DNA of 44,882 nt from Pseudobutyrivibrio sp. UBA1225 (GCA_002309345.1 DBWZ01000050.1:5749-50630); one strand, 5' to 3'; counted from the stretch's first letter, positions 1 to 7,640 are shown. Made by a program: numbers and translations. The notes: generated by a model not told the origin, from the sequence alone.

Positions 1-9
1 ACATATTTC

Positions 10-27
10 ACACGAAGTGTGTTTTTT
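10..27 (+). terminator. possible short terminator for a plus-strand gene left of the window
   Basis: A five-pair stem (CACAC, GAA loop, GTGTG) is followed directly by six T on the plus strand. It could end a transcript coming from outside the window. The stem is short and the gene it would serve is not visible, so this is weak. Confidence 0.3.
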
Positions 28-70
28 ACCCTATAGGAGATTGCAAAGCAATCTCCTATAGGGTAAAAAA
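22..70. repeat. perfect 23-bp inverted repeat with a 3-base loop
   Basis: Positions 22-44 are the exact reverse complement of 48-70, with AAA between them. The arms begin with six T and end with six A, so on either strand the U run comes before the stem and the A run after it. That is the wrong order for an intrinsic terminator. It overlaps the A run at 65-70 that supplies the U tail of the tre terminator. It may be a dispersed palindromic repeat or a protein site; its function is not known. Confidence 0.8.
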
Positions 71-108
71 GATTGTACCTTCAGACTTATCCAAAAGTAC
101 AATCTTTT
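65..108 (-). terminator. intrinsic terminator of treP-treC
   Basis: Just after the treC stop, read on the minus strand, AAAAGATTGTAC at 97-108 can pair with 67-78, and the transcript runs into a U tract at 70-65. Stem, loop and U run are in the right order for Rho-independent termination of the trehalose operon. The larger palindrome at 22-70 overlaps it, so the two folds would compete for the same U/A run. Confidence 0.8.
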
Positions 109-118
109 ATCTCGAATT

Positions 119-1819
119 CTATTTATAAATAACTGCTAAAAATTCATACGGCTTTAAAACTATATTATTTCCATCAATATCAACAGCCTCATTATAATTA
201 TGGCAGATTATTCCTACCATATTATCATTTTCAGAGGCACCCTCATCAATTGCCACCTGATTATTTATAGCTTCGATAATTTCTGAATCTGCCTTCACAC
301 TCATGGCCTCCCCAGCCATATTGCCATACACAACTAGCTTGCGACCATTTAGGGTGCGCTGATAGCTGATTACAGCTTCCGGAACATCTTCATTAAAAAG
401 AATGTCTCCATCAGAGATTATTTTATAGTTTTTCCGAAGCTTAATAAGCTTTTTATAGAAAGATAGTATAGAATCATCGTCATTTATTTGCGATTCAACT
501 GTGATGCTCTTTCCATATTTTGGCACTTCTATCCAAGGTGTACCAGAAGTAAAACCATCATTTGCCGACGAATCCCACTGCATCGGTGTGCGGCAGTTAT
601 CCCGGGAGCGCTGGTTAATTATAGCAAGTGCATCAGCTTCACTCTTCCCTTCATCCACAAGAATCCTGTAATAGTTTTTACTTTCAACATCCCTGTACTG
701 GCAAATATCTGTGAAATGAGTGTTGAGCATTCCAATCTCTTCCCCTTGGTAGATGTAAGGAGTGCCGCGCATCATATGAATGATACCTGCAAAAAGCTTC
801 CCCGACTCCTTCCAATATCTTCCTTCATCGCCAAAGCGAGATATGGTGCGAGGTTGATCGTGATTGGTCCAGAAAACTGCATTCCATCCTCCACCTGCGG
901 CAATGGATTCCTGCCAGTCCTTTAGCAAGCCTTTAAGAGCGAGCTTGTCATATGGCATCAACTCCCACTTGTTGCCATTTTTATAATCAACCTTAAGATG
1001 ATGGAAGCTAAATACCATGGAAAGCTCCTGCTCCCTAGGATTTGAATACTTGATGCAGTTGTCGATTGTGGTGGAAGACATCTCTCCCACAGTAACCATA
1101 TCTGCTATGCCAGTATCACGAACCAGTTCTTTTAGATATTGATGAACCCTCGGACCGTCTGTATAAAATCTACGTCCGTCACCCTCATAATCATTTTCTA
1201 GAACCTCAGGCTTTGATATCAAATTGATAACATCGAATCTAAAGCCACTTACTCCCTTGTCCTTCCAAAATCGAATTATGTCCTTAAGCTCTTCACGCAC
1301 CGCTGGGTTCTCCCAATTTAAATCTGCCTGAGTCACATCAAAAAGATGCAAATACCACTTACCAAGATTTGGCACGTACTCCCAAGCATTGCCTCCGAAT
1401 TTCGAAACCCAATTTGTAGGGGGCAAGTCTGACTCACCCTCCACAAACATATAGTAATCCTGATATTTTTCATCACCAGCAAGAGCCTTCTTGAACCACT
1501 GATGCTCCGTGGATGTGTGATTGAAAACCATGTCAAGCATGATGCCGATGCCGTGATTTTTGGCTTGAGCTGCAAGCTTCTCAAAATCTGCCATGGTACC
1601 AAAGCGTGGATCCACAGACCTGTAATCTGCGATGTCATAGCCGTTATCCCGCTGAGGCGAGATGAAAAACGGAGTAATCCAAATGTAATCAACACCTAGC
1701 TGCTGAAGATAGTCGAGCTTTGCCGTGATTCCCTTCAAATCTCCAAATCCATCACCGTTGGTATCATAGAAAGACCTTGGATATATTTGATAAACTACCT
1801 TGTCTTTAAAATTAGACAT
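119..1819 (-). CDS. treC: alpha,alpha-phosphotrehalase (trehalose-6-phosphate hydrolase)
   Basis: Cytoplasmic GH13 enzyme that hydrolyses trehalose 6-phosphate, made by the PTS permease just upstream, to glucose and glucose 6-phosphate. The 566-residue length is normal for the TreA/TreC family. The GH13 motifs are in order: a metal-binding-like NGDGFGD loop at 21-27, DMVFNH at 96-101, GFRFDVINL with the likely nucleophile D196, VGE with the acid/base E246, and TNHDQPR with D321. The DVINLISK stretch is typical of phosphotrehalases rather than plain oligo-1,6-glucosidases, and the treP/treR context supports that choice. The start has a CGGAGG box at good spacing. It lies 30 bases after treP and ends in a terminator. 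It could in principle act on another alpha-glucoside, but the neighbourhood makes trehalose the best call. Confidence 0.9.
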   Translation of the reverse strand: MSNFKDKVVYQIYPRSFYDTNGDGFGDLKGITAKLDYLQQLGVDYIWITPFFISPQRDNGYDIADYRSVDPRFGTMADFEKLAAQAKNHGIGIMLDMVFNHTSTEHQWFKKALAGDEKYQDYYMFVEGESDLPPTNWVSKFGGNAWEYVPNLGKWYLHLFDVTQADLNWENPAVREELKDIIRFWKDKGVSGFRFDVINLISKPEVLENDYEGDGRRFYTDGPRVHQYLKELVRDTGIADMVTVGEMSSTTIDNCIKYSNPREQELSMVFSFHHLKVDYKNGNKWELMPYDKLALKGLLKDWQESIAAGGGWNAVFWTNHDQPRTISRFGDEGRYWKESGKLFAGIIHMMRGTPYIYQGEEIGMLNTHFTDICQYRDVESKNYYRILVDEGKSEADALAIINQRSRDNCRTPMQWDSSANDGFTSGTPWIEVPKYGKSITVESQINDDDSILSFYKKLIKLRKNYKIISDGDILFNEDVPEAVISYQRTLNGRKLVVYGNMAGEAMSVKADSEIIEAINNQVAIDEGASENDNMVGIICHNYNEAVDIDGNNIVLKPYEFLAVIYK

Positions 1820-1849
1820 TTACTAGCCTCCGATAACTACACTTGAGCC

Positions 1850-3280
1850 TTAGGCTTCCTCGCCGTATAAATCCTCTTTTGTAAGCTTTTTCTTGCCAAC
1901 AATAACTGTTAGGATAAATGGCACTACAATCGCAACAACCATAGCAAGTGCAAAGACAAGCATGTGTTGAGTCTTGATAGAAAGGATGCCTGGAATACCG
2001 CCAACGCCGATTGAATTAGCCATAACTCCACTACCAACAGAGATGATAGCAGCGATACATGAGCCAATCATTGCGCAGATGAATGGAAAACCGTATTTTA
2101 TGTTTACACCAAACATTGCTGGCTCTGTTACTCCAAGGTAGCATGAGATGCATGCTGGTATTGAAACTTCCTGAGTCTTTGTGTTCTTCCTTTGTAGGTA
2201 AATCATTCCAAGAACAGCTGAACCCTGCGCGATATTTGAAAGTGCAATCATTGGCCAAAGAATTGTTCCGCCAAAGTCTGCAACAAGCTGTGTGTCGATG
2301 GCGTTTGTCATGTGATGCAAGCCAGTGATAACAAGTGGCGCATAGAACATGCCGAAGACACCTGCAAACAACCAGTTAACTGAGCTTGTAAGTCCAGCAT
2401 GAACACCTGCTGAAATCCATGAGCCAACCTTCCAACCGATTGGTCCAAGTATGAAGTGTGACGCCATAACTGCAAGAAGCAAAGAGCAGAATGGCACTAC
2501 AATCATTGAGATAACCTTTGGACAAATCTTTGTAAAGAATCTCTCAAGGAATACAAGGCAAAAGCCCGCTAGGATTGCAGGAATGACCTGAGCCTGATAG
2601 CCTATCATATTTATTTGAATAAATCCGAAATCCCATTTAGGAATATCCGTTGCGGCAGCGCCGGCAACACCATAAGCGTTCAACAGCTGGCCTGAAACCA
2701 ACGTACATCCTAGGATGATACCAAGGATTTGAGTTGTGCCCATTTTCTTGGTGATTGACCAGCAGATTCCAACTGGCAGCATATGGAAGATGGCCTCTCC
2801 GATGAGCCATAGGAAGCTATGAACTCCCGCCCAGAAAGTAGACTGTGAAACGATAGTGCCATTTCCAAAATCGATTTCACCTATTACATTTCTGAAGCCC
2901 AAAATCAAACCACCAACTACCAAGGCAGGGATAAGAGGTGCGAAAATCTCAGCGATAGCTGACATGATTCTTTGAAGTGCGTTTTGATTCTGTGTTGCAG
3001 CTTTTTTGACTTGGTCTTTTGTGACGCCCTCAAGACCTGATACGGCAACAAAATCATTGTAGAATTCCTGAACTTCCTGGCCGATGATAACCTGGAACTG
3101 TCCAGCCTGTGTAAATGTACCTTTGACTCCGTTAATTTTTTCGATAGCAGCCACATCGGCCTGTGCAGGATTGTTTAAAACAAAACGCATCCTGGTAACG
3201 CAATGTGACACAGCTGCGATGTTATCCTGTCCCCCAACATACTCCAACAGCTGCTTGCTCTGTTCCGTAAATTTTCCCAT
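1850..3280 (-). CDS. treP: PTS trehalose-specific EIIBC permease
   Basis: Membrane phosphotransferase that imports trehalose and phosphorylates it on the way in. The EIIB domain is at about 1-85, with the phospho-cysteine in SHCVTRMRF (C27). A linker leads to a ten-helix-type EIIC domain from about 105 to 460, with GLHHMTNAID and the GVTEP motif seen in glucose-superfamily permeases. No EIIA domain is fused (476 residues), so phosphate must come from a separate EIIA such as a glucose EIIA elsewhere in the genome. AAGGAG lies six bases before the ATG. It is the first gene of the treP-treC unit, behind a promoter that carries two TreR-type palindromes. Substrate choice rests on family resemblance plus treC and treR. 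Confidence 0.9.
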   Translation of the reverse strand: MGKFTEQSKQLLEYVGGQDNIAAVSHCVTRMRFVLNNPAQADVAAIEKINGVKGTFTQAGQFQVIIGQEVQEFYNDFVAVSGLEGVTKDQVKKAATQNQNALQRIMSAIAEIFAPLIPALVVGGLILGFRNVIGEIDFGNGTIVSQSTFWAGVHSFLWLIGEAIFHMLPVGICWSITKKMGTTQILGIILGCTLVSGQLLNAYGVAGAAATDIPKWDFGFIQINMIGYQAQVIPAILAGFCLVFLERFFTKICPKVISMIVVPFCSLLLAVMASHFILGPIGWKVGSWISAGVHAGLTSSVNWLFAGVFGMFYAPLVITGLHHMTNAIDTQLVADFGGTILWPMIALSNIAQGSAVLGMIYLQRKNTKTQEVSIPACISCYLGVTEPAMFGVNIKYGFPFICAMIGSCIAAIISVGSGVMANSIGVGGIPGILSIKTQHMLVFALAMVVAIVVPFILTVIVGKKKLTKEDLYGEEA

Positions 3281-3323
3281 TGTATTCTCCTTTTCTGGAT
3301 ATAAAATTTACCCTCGTTCCTTT

Positions 3324-3339
3324 ACCTGTTTAAACAGGT
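3324..3339. promoter_or_regulatory. TreR operator 1 (perfect palindrome)
   Basis: The 16-base sequence acctgtttaaacaggt is a perfect palindrome between the treP promoter and its ribosome binding site. The same core recurs at 3359-3374 and 4192-4207. This is the expected form and place of a site for the GntR-type TreR encoded next door. Binding here would block the polymerase just downstream of the start of transcription. Confidence 0.8.
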
Positions 3340-3348
3340 TCTAATTAT

Positions 3349-3377
3349 TTTATATCACAGCTGTTCAAACAGGTCAA
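3349..3377 (-). promoter_or_regulatory. treP promoter with an embedded TreR operator
   Basis: On the minus strand a -35 box TTGACC (3372-3377) and a -10 box TATAAA (3349-3354) are 17 bases apart. The second operator copy (3359-3374, agctgttcaaacaggt) fills the spacer and touches the -35 box. A repressor bound here would exclude RNA polymerase, so derepression by trehalose 6-phosphate, the usual TreR effector, is the likely control. Confidence 0.75.
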
Positions 3378-3451
3378 CCCCCATAGGATTATTTTCACAG
3401 AGCAAACATAACCAATGACTCCCTGAAATCCTGTTAATAAAAAACAAGATT

Positions 3452-4177
3452 CTAGGTGTTTTGGCGCATAGCCGTGTCCATAAAACAGAAGTACTCTGGC
3501 ACATGACGCGACTGAGTATATTCAAACAGGTGCCCCATTTTGTTGAAGGTTTGGCTTGTGACTACCGCCAAACAGTTGTAATCTCCTAGGCTAAGATACA
3601 AGGAATCAACTTGGGTCACTCGCTCCACCGTCATCTTACGCTTGCTCATGCTAATCTCCATCTTGAGCTCGTTTTCGATATATTCGTAGATTGATTTGCT
3701 TGCAATTTCTTCGGTAAGACCCGGCACAAGATTTTTATCAAACAGATTGATGTCCATGATACATGGCTTGCCATCAAGCTTTCGCAGACGCTGGATATAA
3801 TATAGCTCTGTGCCCTCTGGAAAACCTGAGCGCTTTGCAACTCTAGCATCTGCCACAATCTCCGCAAACAAAACAACCTCCGTCGTGCTTTTTAATTTGT
3901 TACGACTAGCGGATTCTTTGAATGTCTCAATACCACCAATCACAAAACTCGCCTTATCCACCGGCTGATATACCACACGCACTCCAACTCCGTTAATCGC
4001 CTGAACATAACCAATTTCTGCCAACTGTGCCAAAGCACGTCTCACCGTATTCCGCGAGCAATCATATATTCCAACCAAGGTACTCTCCGGCGGAAGTATC
4101 GACTGATACTCATACTCTTCGCCCTCGATTTTATCCTTCAAATCTCTGTATATTTTTTCGTATTTCGATTTTGCCAT
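3452..4177 (-). CDS. treR: trehalose operon repressor, GntR family
   Basis: A 241-residue transcription factor with an N-terminal winged helix (about 3-68: SKYEKIYRDLKDKIEG, then PPESTLVGIYDCSRNTVRRAL as the recognition region) and a C-terminal UTRA ligand-binding domain (about 85-238). TreR proteins bind trehalose 6-phosphate and leave their operators. The reading frame is open for 61 more codons upstream, but that part runs into a non-coding inverted repeat. The ATG at 4177 is preceded by GGGAGGA at good spacing and gives the normal family length, so I place the start there. Three palindromes with a TGTTTAAACA-like core, two before treP and one over its own ribosome binding site, point to control of the operon and of itself. 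Confidence 0.88.
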   Translation of the reverse strand: MAKSKYEKIYRDLKDKIEGEEYEYQSILPPESTLVGIYDCSRNTVRRALAQLAEIGYVQAINGVGVRVVYQPVDKASFVIGGIETFKESASRNKLKSTTEVVLFAEIVADARVAKRSGFPEGTELYYIQRLRKLDGKPCIMDINLFDKNLVPGLTEEIASKSIYEYIENELKMEISMSKRKMTVERVTQVDSLYLSLGDYNCLAVVTSQTFNKMGHLFEYTQSRHVPEYFCFMDTAMRQNT

Positions 4178-4191
4178 TTCATCATTTCCTC

Positions 4192-4207
4192 CCATGTTTA
4201 AACAGGT
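4192..4207. promoter_or_regulatory. TreR operator 3, autoregulatory
   Basis: The sequence ccatgtttaaacaggt matches 14 of 16 bases of the treP operator and keeps the TGTTTAAACA core (4195-4204). It lies directly upstream of the treR ribosome binding site, so TreR probably limits its own expression. Confidence 0.7.
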
Positions 4208-4574
4208 ACATACAAAGAGTATCACATATACCCCCAAATAACTAGCCACCCATCTCCACGTGGCTTTTTTCGCGCCCGCGCCCCGCCCCGCCAGCCACAG
4301 TCTCCACCCCCCAATTGCCTTGCCCGCCCCGCACTCCCCACCGTATGCCGTGGGTAACATCGCATGAATATTATGTTTTTCTAAGTTCGATGTGTCGCTT
4401 CTTTGGCGTCGGGTGTTCGGGCAACTATTTACAATTCTCGGGCGAATGTTTGTCCCTGAGCGGACACGAAATATTTTTTCGAAAAAGCTTCCGCAAACCT
4501 ATCTTGGTAGTAATTGCGTCGCATTGGAATGCGCCTTAGTGAACACGGAAGTTATTTTTCACATATATAGTCAT

Positions 4575-4631
4575 CAGCCGCCAGGACGGCGGCTGAAAAT
4601 GCACGCTGAGGCAGGACGCCGAATGTGCATT
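4575..4631. other. central twin hairpins of the long inverted repeat
   Basis: The turn of the long inverted repeat is two consecutive hairpins rather than a simple loop. The first pairs CAGCCGCC (4575-4582) with GGCGGCTG (4588-4595) around AGGAC. The second pairs AATGCAC (4598-4604) with GTGCATT (4625-4631), with an inner GGC/GCC stem again around AGGAC (4613-4617). The same five-base loop with different stem sequences suggests structure kept by selection, in RNA or in extruded DNA. Confidence 0.65.
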
Positions 4632-4932
4632 GGTGACTATATATGGAAAAATAACTTGCCTGCGTTCACTTGGCAAATGGAATTTGCAAAGCAATTACAC
4701 CAAGTATAGGTTGTGGAAGCTTTTGATATGTAACGAGTGTGTCCGTCAGGGACACAACATTCACTTCGAATTGTAAAATCGACGCCCGGACACCCGACAG
4801 AAGCTCCCTTATCGAACTAAGAAAAACGATAATATTCGCGAAATTGTTACCCACGGCATACGGTGGGGAGTGCGGGGCGGGCAAGGCAATTTTTTCTGGA
4901 GACTGTGGCTGGCGGGGCGGGGCGCGGGCGCG

Positions 4933-4961
4933 AAAAAAGCCACCGCATATGCGGTGGCTGG
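4933..4961 (-). terminator. mecA intrinsic terminator inside the inverted repeat
   Basis: On the minus strand, just after the mecA stop, AGCCACCGCATATGCGGTGGCT forms a perfect stem and is followed by six T. It is part of the right arm of the long inverted repeat. The left arm has a decayed copy (about 4244-4270) facing the other way. Confidence 0.85.
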
Positions 4962-4976
4962 GTGTTTGGGGTTTGA

Positions 4977-5678
4977 CTATACCTTTGAAAGTACGTTTAC
5001 GCAATCGTCGCAAATTAAATCGCCGTGCTCGAGAAGGAATGCTCCGTCGAAGCTTTCGGTGAACATCTGGCTTGCGTATTCGGCAATAACCAGAATTACT
5101 GATGATATTTGGCGACGGGTAAGTTCAAAGTTGAGCTTGATGTAGTAGTCATCGCCATAGCGATATAATGCGCTTTGGATTCCTTTATATTTTGGAATAA
5201 ATTTGCAAAGCATGATGGCTGCATCTAAATCGGGAAGGATAGCCCACAGTGGTGTGTCTAGATACTGATCTGTAACCTCATCCTTGTCATCCTGTAAATC
5301 TGATGCATTCTGAACAGGCACATCAGATGTGCTTGCAGACATACCAGAAGGCGGATTCTTTGTTGTAGAAAGTGTCTCCTGTAATCCTGTTAAATGCTTT
5401 TTGAGTTCCTCTATTGCAGTTGCCAAGCCAGAGCTTGAATCAGGAGATATCAAAAGCGCAACATCCCCCTGTGGCATAACTGTCATCTGAACGCTATAAG
5501 CCTTAGCGTGTGTCTCAATACCAAGTGTTTCGCATGCCTCTGCTAAAATATCCCGGATAAAGCTTTGGGTCTTTTCCTGGTCACTGACGAAATCTCCAAG
5601 CTCCATGCCGTTCTGTTCCATTTCTTCTTTGGTAATGACGCAACGAATCTTGTCTTCACCTATCTTTTTGAACTTCAT
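4977..5678 (-). CDS. mecA: MecA-family adaptor protein
   Basis: Adaptor that in Bacillota hands substrates to the ClpC-ClpP protease. The 233-residue protein has the MecA N-domain (MKFKKIGEDKIRCVITKEEM, about 1-85), which binds substrates. A long poorly conserved Ser/Asp-rich linker follows (about 100-145), then the C-terminal ClpC-binding domain (about 146-225). I use the ATG at 5678 because AAGGAGG lies seven bases before it; the reading frame also has a GTG at 5696, which would overlap that site. It has its own promoter and terminator, so it is a single-gene unit. Which substrates it serves cannot be read from the sequence. Confidence 0.8.
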   Translation of the reverse strand: MKFKKIGEDKIRCVITKEEMEQNGMELGDFVSDQEKTQSFIRDILAEACETLGIETHAKAYSVQMTVMPQGDVALLISPDSSSGLATAIEELKKHLTGLQETLSTTKNPPSGMSASTSDVPVQNASDLQDDKDEVTDQYLDTPLWAILPDLDAAIMLCKFIPKYKGIQSALYRYGDDYYIKLNFELTRRQISSVILVIAEYASQMFTESFDGAFLLEHGDLICDDCVNVLSKV

Positions 5679-5715
5679 CAGCTCCCCTCCTTTCACAGTC
5701 TTTCGAGGTAAGTAA

Positions 5716-5744
5716 AGTGTAGCAAATCAAAGTCAATGTGTCAC
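5716..5744 (-). promoter_or_regulatory. predicted mecA promoter
   Basis: On the minus strand GTGACA (5739-5744) and TACACT (5716-5721) are 17 bases apart, a fair sigma-A match, about 40 bases before the mecA start. Confidence 0.5.
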
Positions 5745-5790
5745 GGAATATTCTAAGTAATTTATCTGAATTTTATGTGAACATCGCCTT

Positions 5791-5804
5791 GTTGTATATA
5801 CAAC
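5791..5804. promoter_or_regulatory. palindrome between pyrD and mecA
   Basis: GTTGTATATACAAC is a perfect 14-base palindrome lying between the pyrD stop and the mecA promoter. A related half, TTGTACAA, follows at 5819-5826 in the pyrD tail. The form fits a dimeric repressor site, but no regulator can be named. Nearby there is no clear terminator for pyrD. Confidence 0.4.
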
Positions 5805-5815
5805 TCTTCCTACTA

Positions 5816-6724
5816 CTATTGTACAACACCTATGATAGAATTGATATCCTCAATATTTTTGCGAATCATGTAGTCTTTGATGCCAGCTAAAATATCTGTG
5901 GTTGCGGTAGGATTGAAGAAGTTTGCTGTGCCAACTGAAACTGCTGTAGCACCTGCCAACATCATCTCTACTGCATCTTCCCATGTGCAAACACCGCCCA
6001 TTCCAATGATAGGAATCTTTACCGTATTGGCACATTCGTAAACCATTCGAACTGCAATTGGGTGAACTGCTGGACCTGACATACCGCCGGTCTTGTTTGC
6101 TAGAACAAAGCTCTGACGCTCAACATCGATTTTCATTCCTGTAAGTGTGTTTATAAGTGAAATGGCATCTGCTCCACCTGCCTCTGCTGCCTTGGCCATA
6201 ACCTTGATGTCGGTGACATTTGGTGAAAGCTTCATAATAATTGGCTGCTTTGCGTGGGTCTTTACTAATCTAGTGATTTCTTCTACCGCCTTAGGATCTT
6301 GCCCGAAAGCAATTCCTCCCTCCTTAACATTAGGGCAGGAAATGTTGATTTCTAGCATATCAACCCTAGATTCTGTAGCCAATCTCTTAACCACCTCAAT
6401 ATATTCTTCGGCCGAATGTCCGCAAACATTAACCACTACATTTGTGTCTTTATAGTGTTCAAGAAATTTCAAATCTCGTTCACAAAATACCTCGACCCCC
6501 GGATTCTGCAATCCGATAGCATTGAGCATACCTGAACGAACCTCGGCAATTCGAGGTGTTGGATTGCCCGGCCAAGGTACATTTGCTACTCCTTTTGTAA
6601 CAACGGCTCCAAGCTGATTTAAATCTACGAATTCAGAATATTCCATTCCAGAACCGAAGGTTCCTGATGCCTCCATGATAGGATTTTGAAATTCTACTCC
6701 TGCGATGGTAACTTTTGTATTCAT
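5816..6724 (-). CDS. pyrD: dihydroorotate dehydrogenase B (NAD+), catalytic subunit
   Basis: FMN enzyme that oxidises dihydroorotate to orotate, the fourth step of UMP synthesis, passing electrons to NAD+ through the PyrK subunit. The 302-residue length, the catalytic cysteine in NISCPNVKEGG (C130) and the FMN-binding regions MEASGTFGSG and GMGGV place it in class 1B. Its ATG shares a base with the pyrK stop (TAATG), which suggests coupled translation of the two subunits in equal amounts. It is the last gene of the pyr operon. Confidence 0.95.
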   Translation of the reverse strand: MNTKVTIAGVEFQNPIMEASGTFGSGMEYSEFVDLNQLGAVVTKGVANVPWPGNPTPRIAEVRSGMLNAIGLQNPGVEVFCERDLKFLEHYKDTNVVVNVCGHSAEEYIEVVKRLATESRVDMLEINISCPNVKEGGIAFGQDPKAVEEITRLVKTHAKQPIIMKLSPNVTDIKVMAKAAEAGGADAISLINTLTGMKIDVERQSFVLANKTGGMSGPAVHPIAVRMVYECANTVKIPIIGMGGVCTWEDAVEMMLAGATAVSVGTANFFNPTATTDILAGIKDYMIRKNIEDINSIIGVVQ

Positions 6725-7488
6725 TATAATTCCACCTCCGTAGATAAAAATACTGGACCGTCCTTGCAGACGCGCTTGTTGTGCACGTGACTGTGGTCAT
6801 CCACGTCAGTCGACTGACAAACACATCCCAAGCAGGCGCCAACTCCGCATGCCATGCGCTCCTCCATGGAAACGTAACATTTTATGCCCTTTTCCTCGGC
6901 GTACTCGGCAACTCCACGTAGCATCGGCTTTGGTCCGCAGGCGTAGATGACATCTGCCTGCAAATCGTTTTCCTTCATAGCATCCACCACTGTACCGTGT
7001 ACTCCCACAGAACCGTCATCCGTTGCGATGATAAAATCTGAGGCCACGTCGGTGAATTCCTCGGTCAAAAACATATCGTCATTACGATAGCCCATAACTG
7101 CAACAACTGTGCCAGGTAGCTCCTTGGCAAGCTGAAGCATTGGTGGAACGCCGATTCCTCCGCCAACTACGACAGATTTTTCTCCTTCCAGGGGGAAGCC
7201 ATTTCCCAAAGGTCCCATAACAGTGATTTCATCTCCTGCTACAAGCTTCGAGAATTCTTCAGTGCCAGCACCAACCACTCTAAAAACGACTCTGAGAGCA
7301 GACTGCTCTTTGTCTATCTCACAGATGCTGATTGGACGTGGCAGAAGCTTGCTTCCATCCTTGGAAAATATATTTATAAACTGGCCTGGGACAGCGTACT
7401 TAGCAGCTGTAGTACTAAGGCGAAGGCTGTATACACCCTGAGCCAGATTTGATGATTCTAAAACTTTCGCAGTTTCTTTTACTTTCAT
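6724..7488 (-). CDS. pyrK: dihydroorotate dehydrogenase B, electron transfer subunit
   Basis: FAD and [2Fe-2S] protein that carries electrons from the PyrD flavin to NAD+. It has a ferredoxin-reductase-like FAD domain (RPISI motif near 50), an NAD-binding domain with VVGGGIGVPPML, and a C-terminal cluster ligand set, MACGVGACLGCVC plus a distal cysteine in RVCKDGP. I start it at the ATG at 7488, which has AAGGAG seven bases upstream; the longer frame to 7518 lacks such a site. This gives 254 residues, normal for PyrK. The gene overlaps pyrD by one base. Confidence 0.93.
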   Translation of the reverse strand: MKVKETAKVLESSNLAQGVYSLRLSTTAAKYAVPGQFINIFSKDGSKLLPRPISICEIDKEQSALRVVFRVVGAGTEEFSKLVAGDEITVMGPLGNGFPLEGEKSVVVGGGIGVPPMLQLAKELPGTVVAVMGYRNDDMFLTEEFTDVASDFIIATDDGSVGVHGTVVDAMKENDLQADVIYACGPKPMLRGVAEYAEEKGIKCYVSMEERMACGVGACLGCVCQSTDVDDHSHVHNKRVCKDGPVFLSTEVEL

Positions 7489-7519
7489 TATTAAACTCCT
7501 TTTGAGATTCCCCCTCATC

Positions 7520-7640
7520 CGAGCCCTTCGGGCCCACCTTCCCCTTCGCCAGGGTGGCAGATAATGCTAAAGCATTATCTCTTCCCCCTGGGGGAAGGCT
7601 ATATATTTATCTGCACTAAACCTTTGGGAAGGCTCTATAT
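7520..7640. repeat. intergenic cluster of small palindromes between pyrF and pyrK
   Basis: This gap inside the pyr operon holds several hairpins in a row: GCCCTTCGGGC (7523-7533), a CCACC/GGTGG stem (7534-7557), AGATAATGCT with its perfect complement (7559-7580), and a CTTCCCCC/GGGGGAAG stem (7581-7597). A partial direct repeat, GGGAAGGCT plus TATATTTAT, occurs at about 7592-7610 and 7626-7641. A related TTCCCCCCAGAGGGGGAAG lies at about 8608-8627 before pyrF. They look like dispersed intergenic palindromic repeats, which could stabilise or attenuate the operon message. Confidence 0.6.

Larger units (their letters stand above)
4231..4971. repeat. long imperfect inverted repeat, possible MITE-like element or structured RNA locus
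   Basis: This 800-base gap between treR and mecA holds no credible gene. The left arm (about 4231-4576) matches the reverse complement of the right arm (about 4631-4971) over most of its length. In the outer ends, 4260-4306 matches 4900-4946 for about 47 bases, and 4313-4358 matches the segment ending near 4889 for about 46 bases without a visible mismatch. These ends are strongly GC-rich against an A/T-rich genome. The inner arms share blocks such as GAATATTAT, AGTTCGAT, TGTCCCTGA, AAGCTTCC and AGTGAAC with many substitutions and short indels. Each outer end carries a hairpin followed by six T pointing inwards; the right one serves mecA. The left end reaches the treR promoter region and the right end stops a few bases from the mecA stop codon. 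No clear target duplication is seen. Confidence 0.8.

Noticed and set aside
4178..4360. N-terminal extension of treR by 61 codons
   Set aside because: It runs into the GC-rich inverted repeat, gives an unlikely protein start, and the ATG at 4177 has a good ribosome site and family length.
4315..5145. Several open frames of 70-115 codons on both strands inside the inverted repeat
   Set aside because: The arms differ by indels that are not multiples of three, composition is odd, no ribosome sites were seen, and the frames are open mainly because of high GC.
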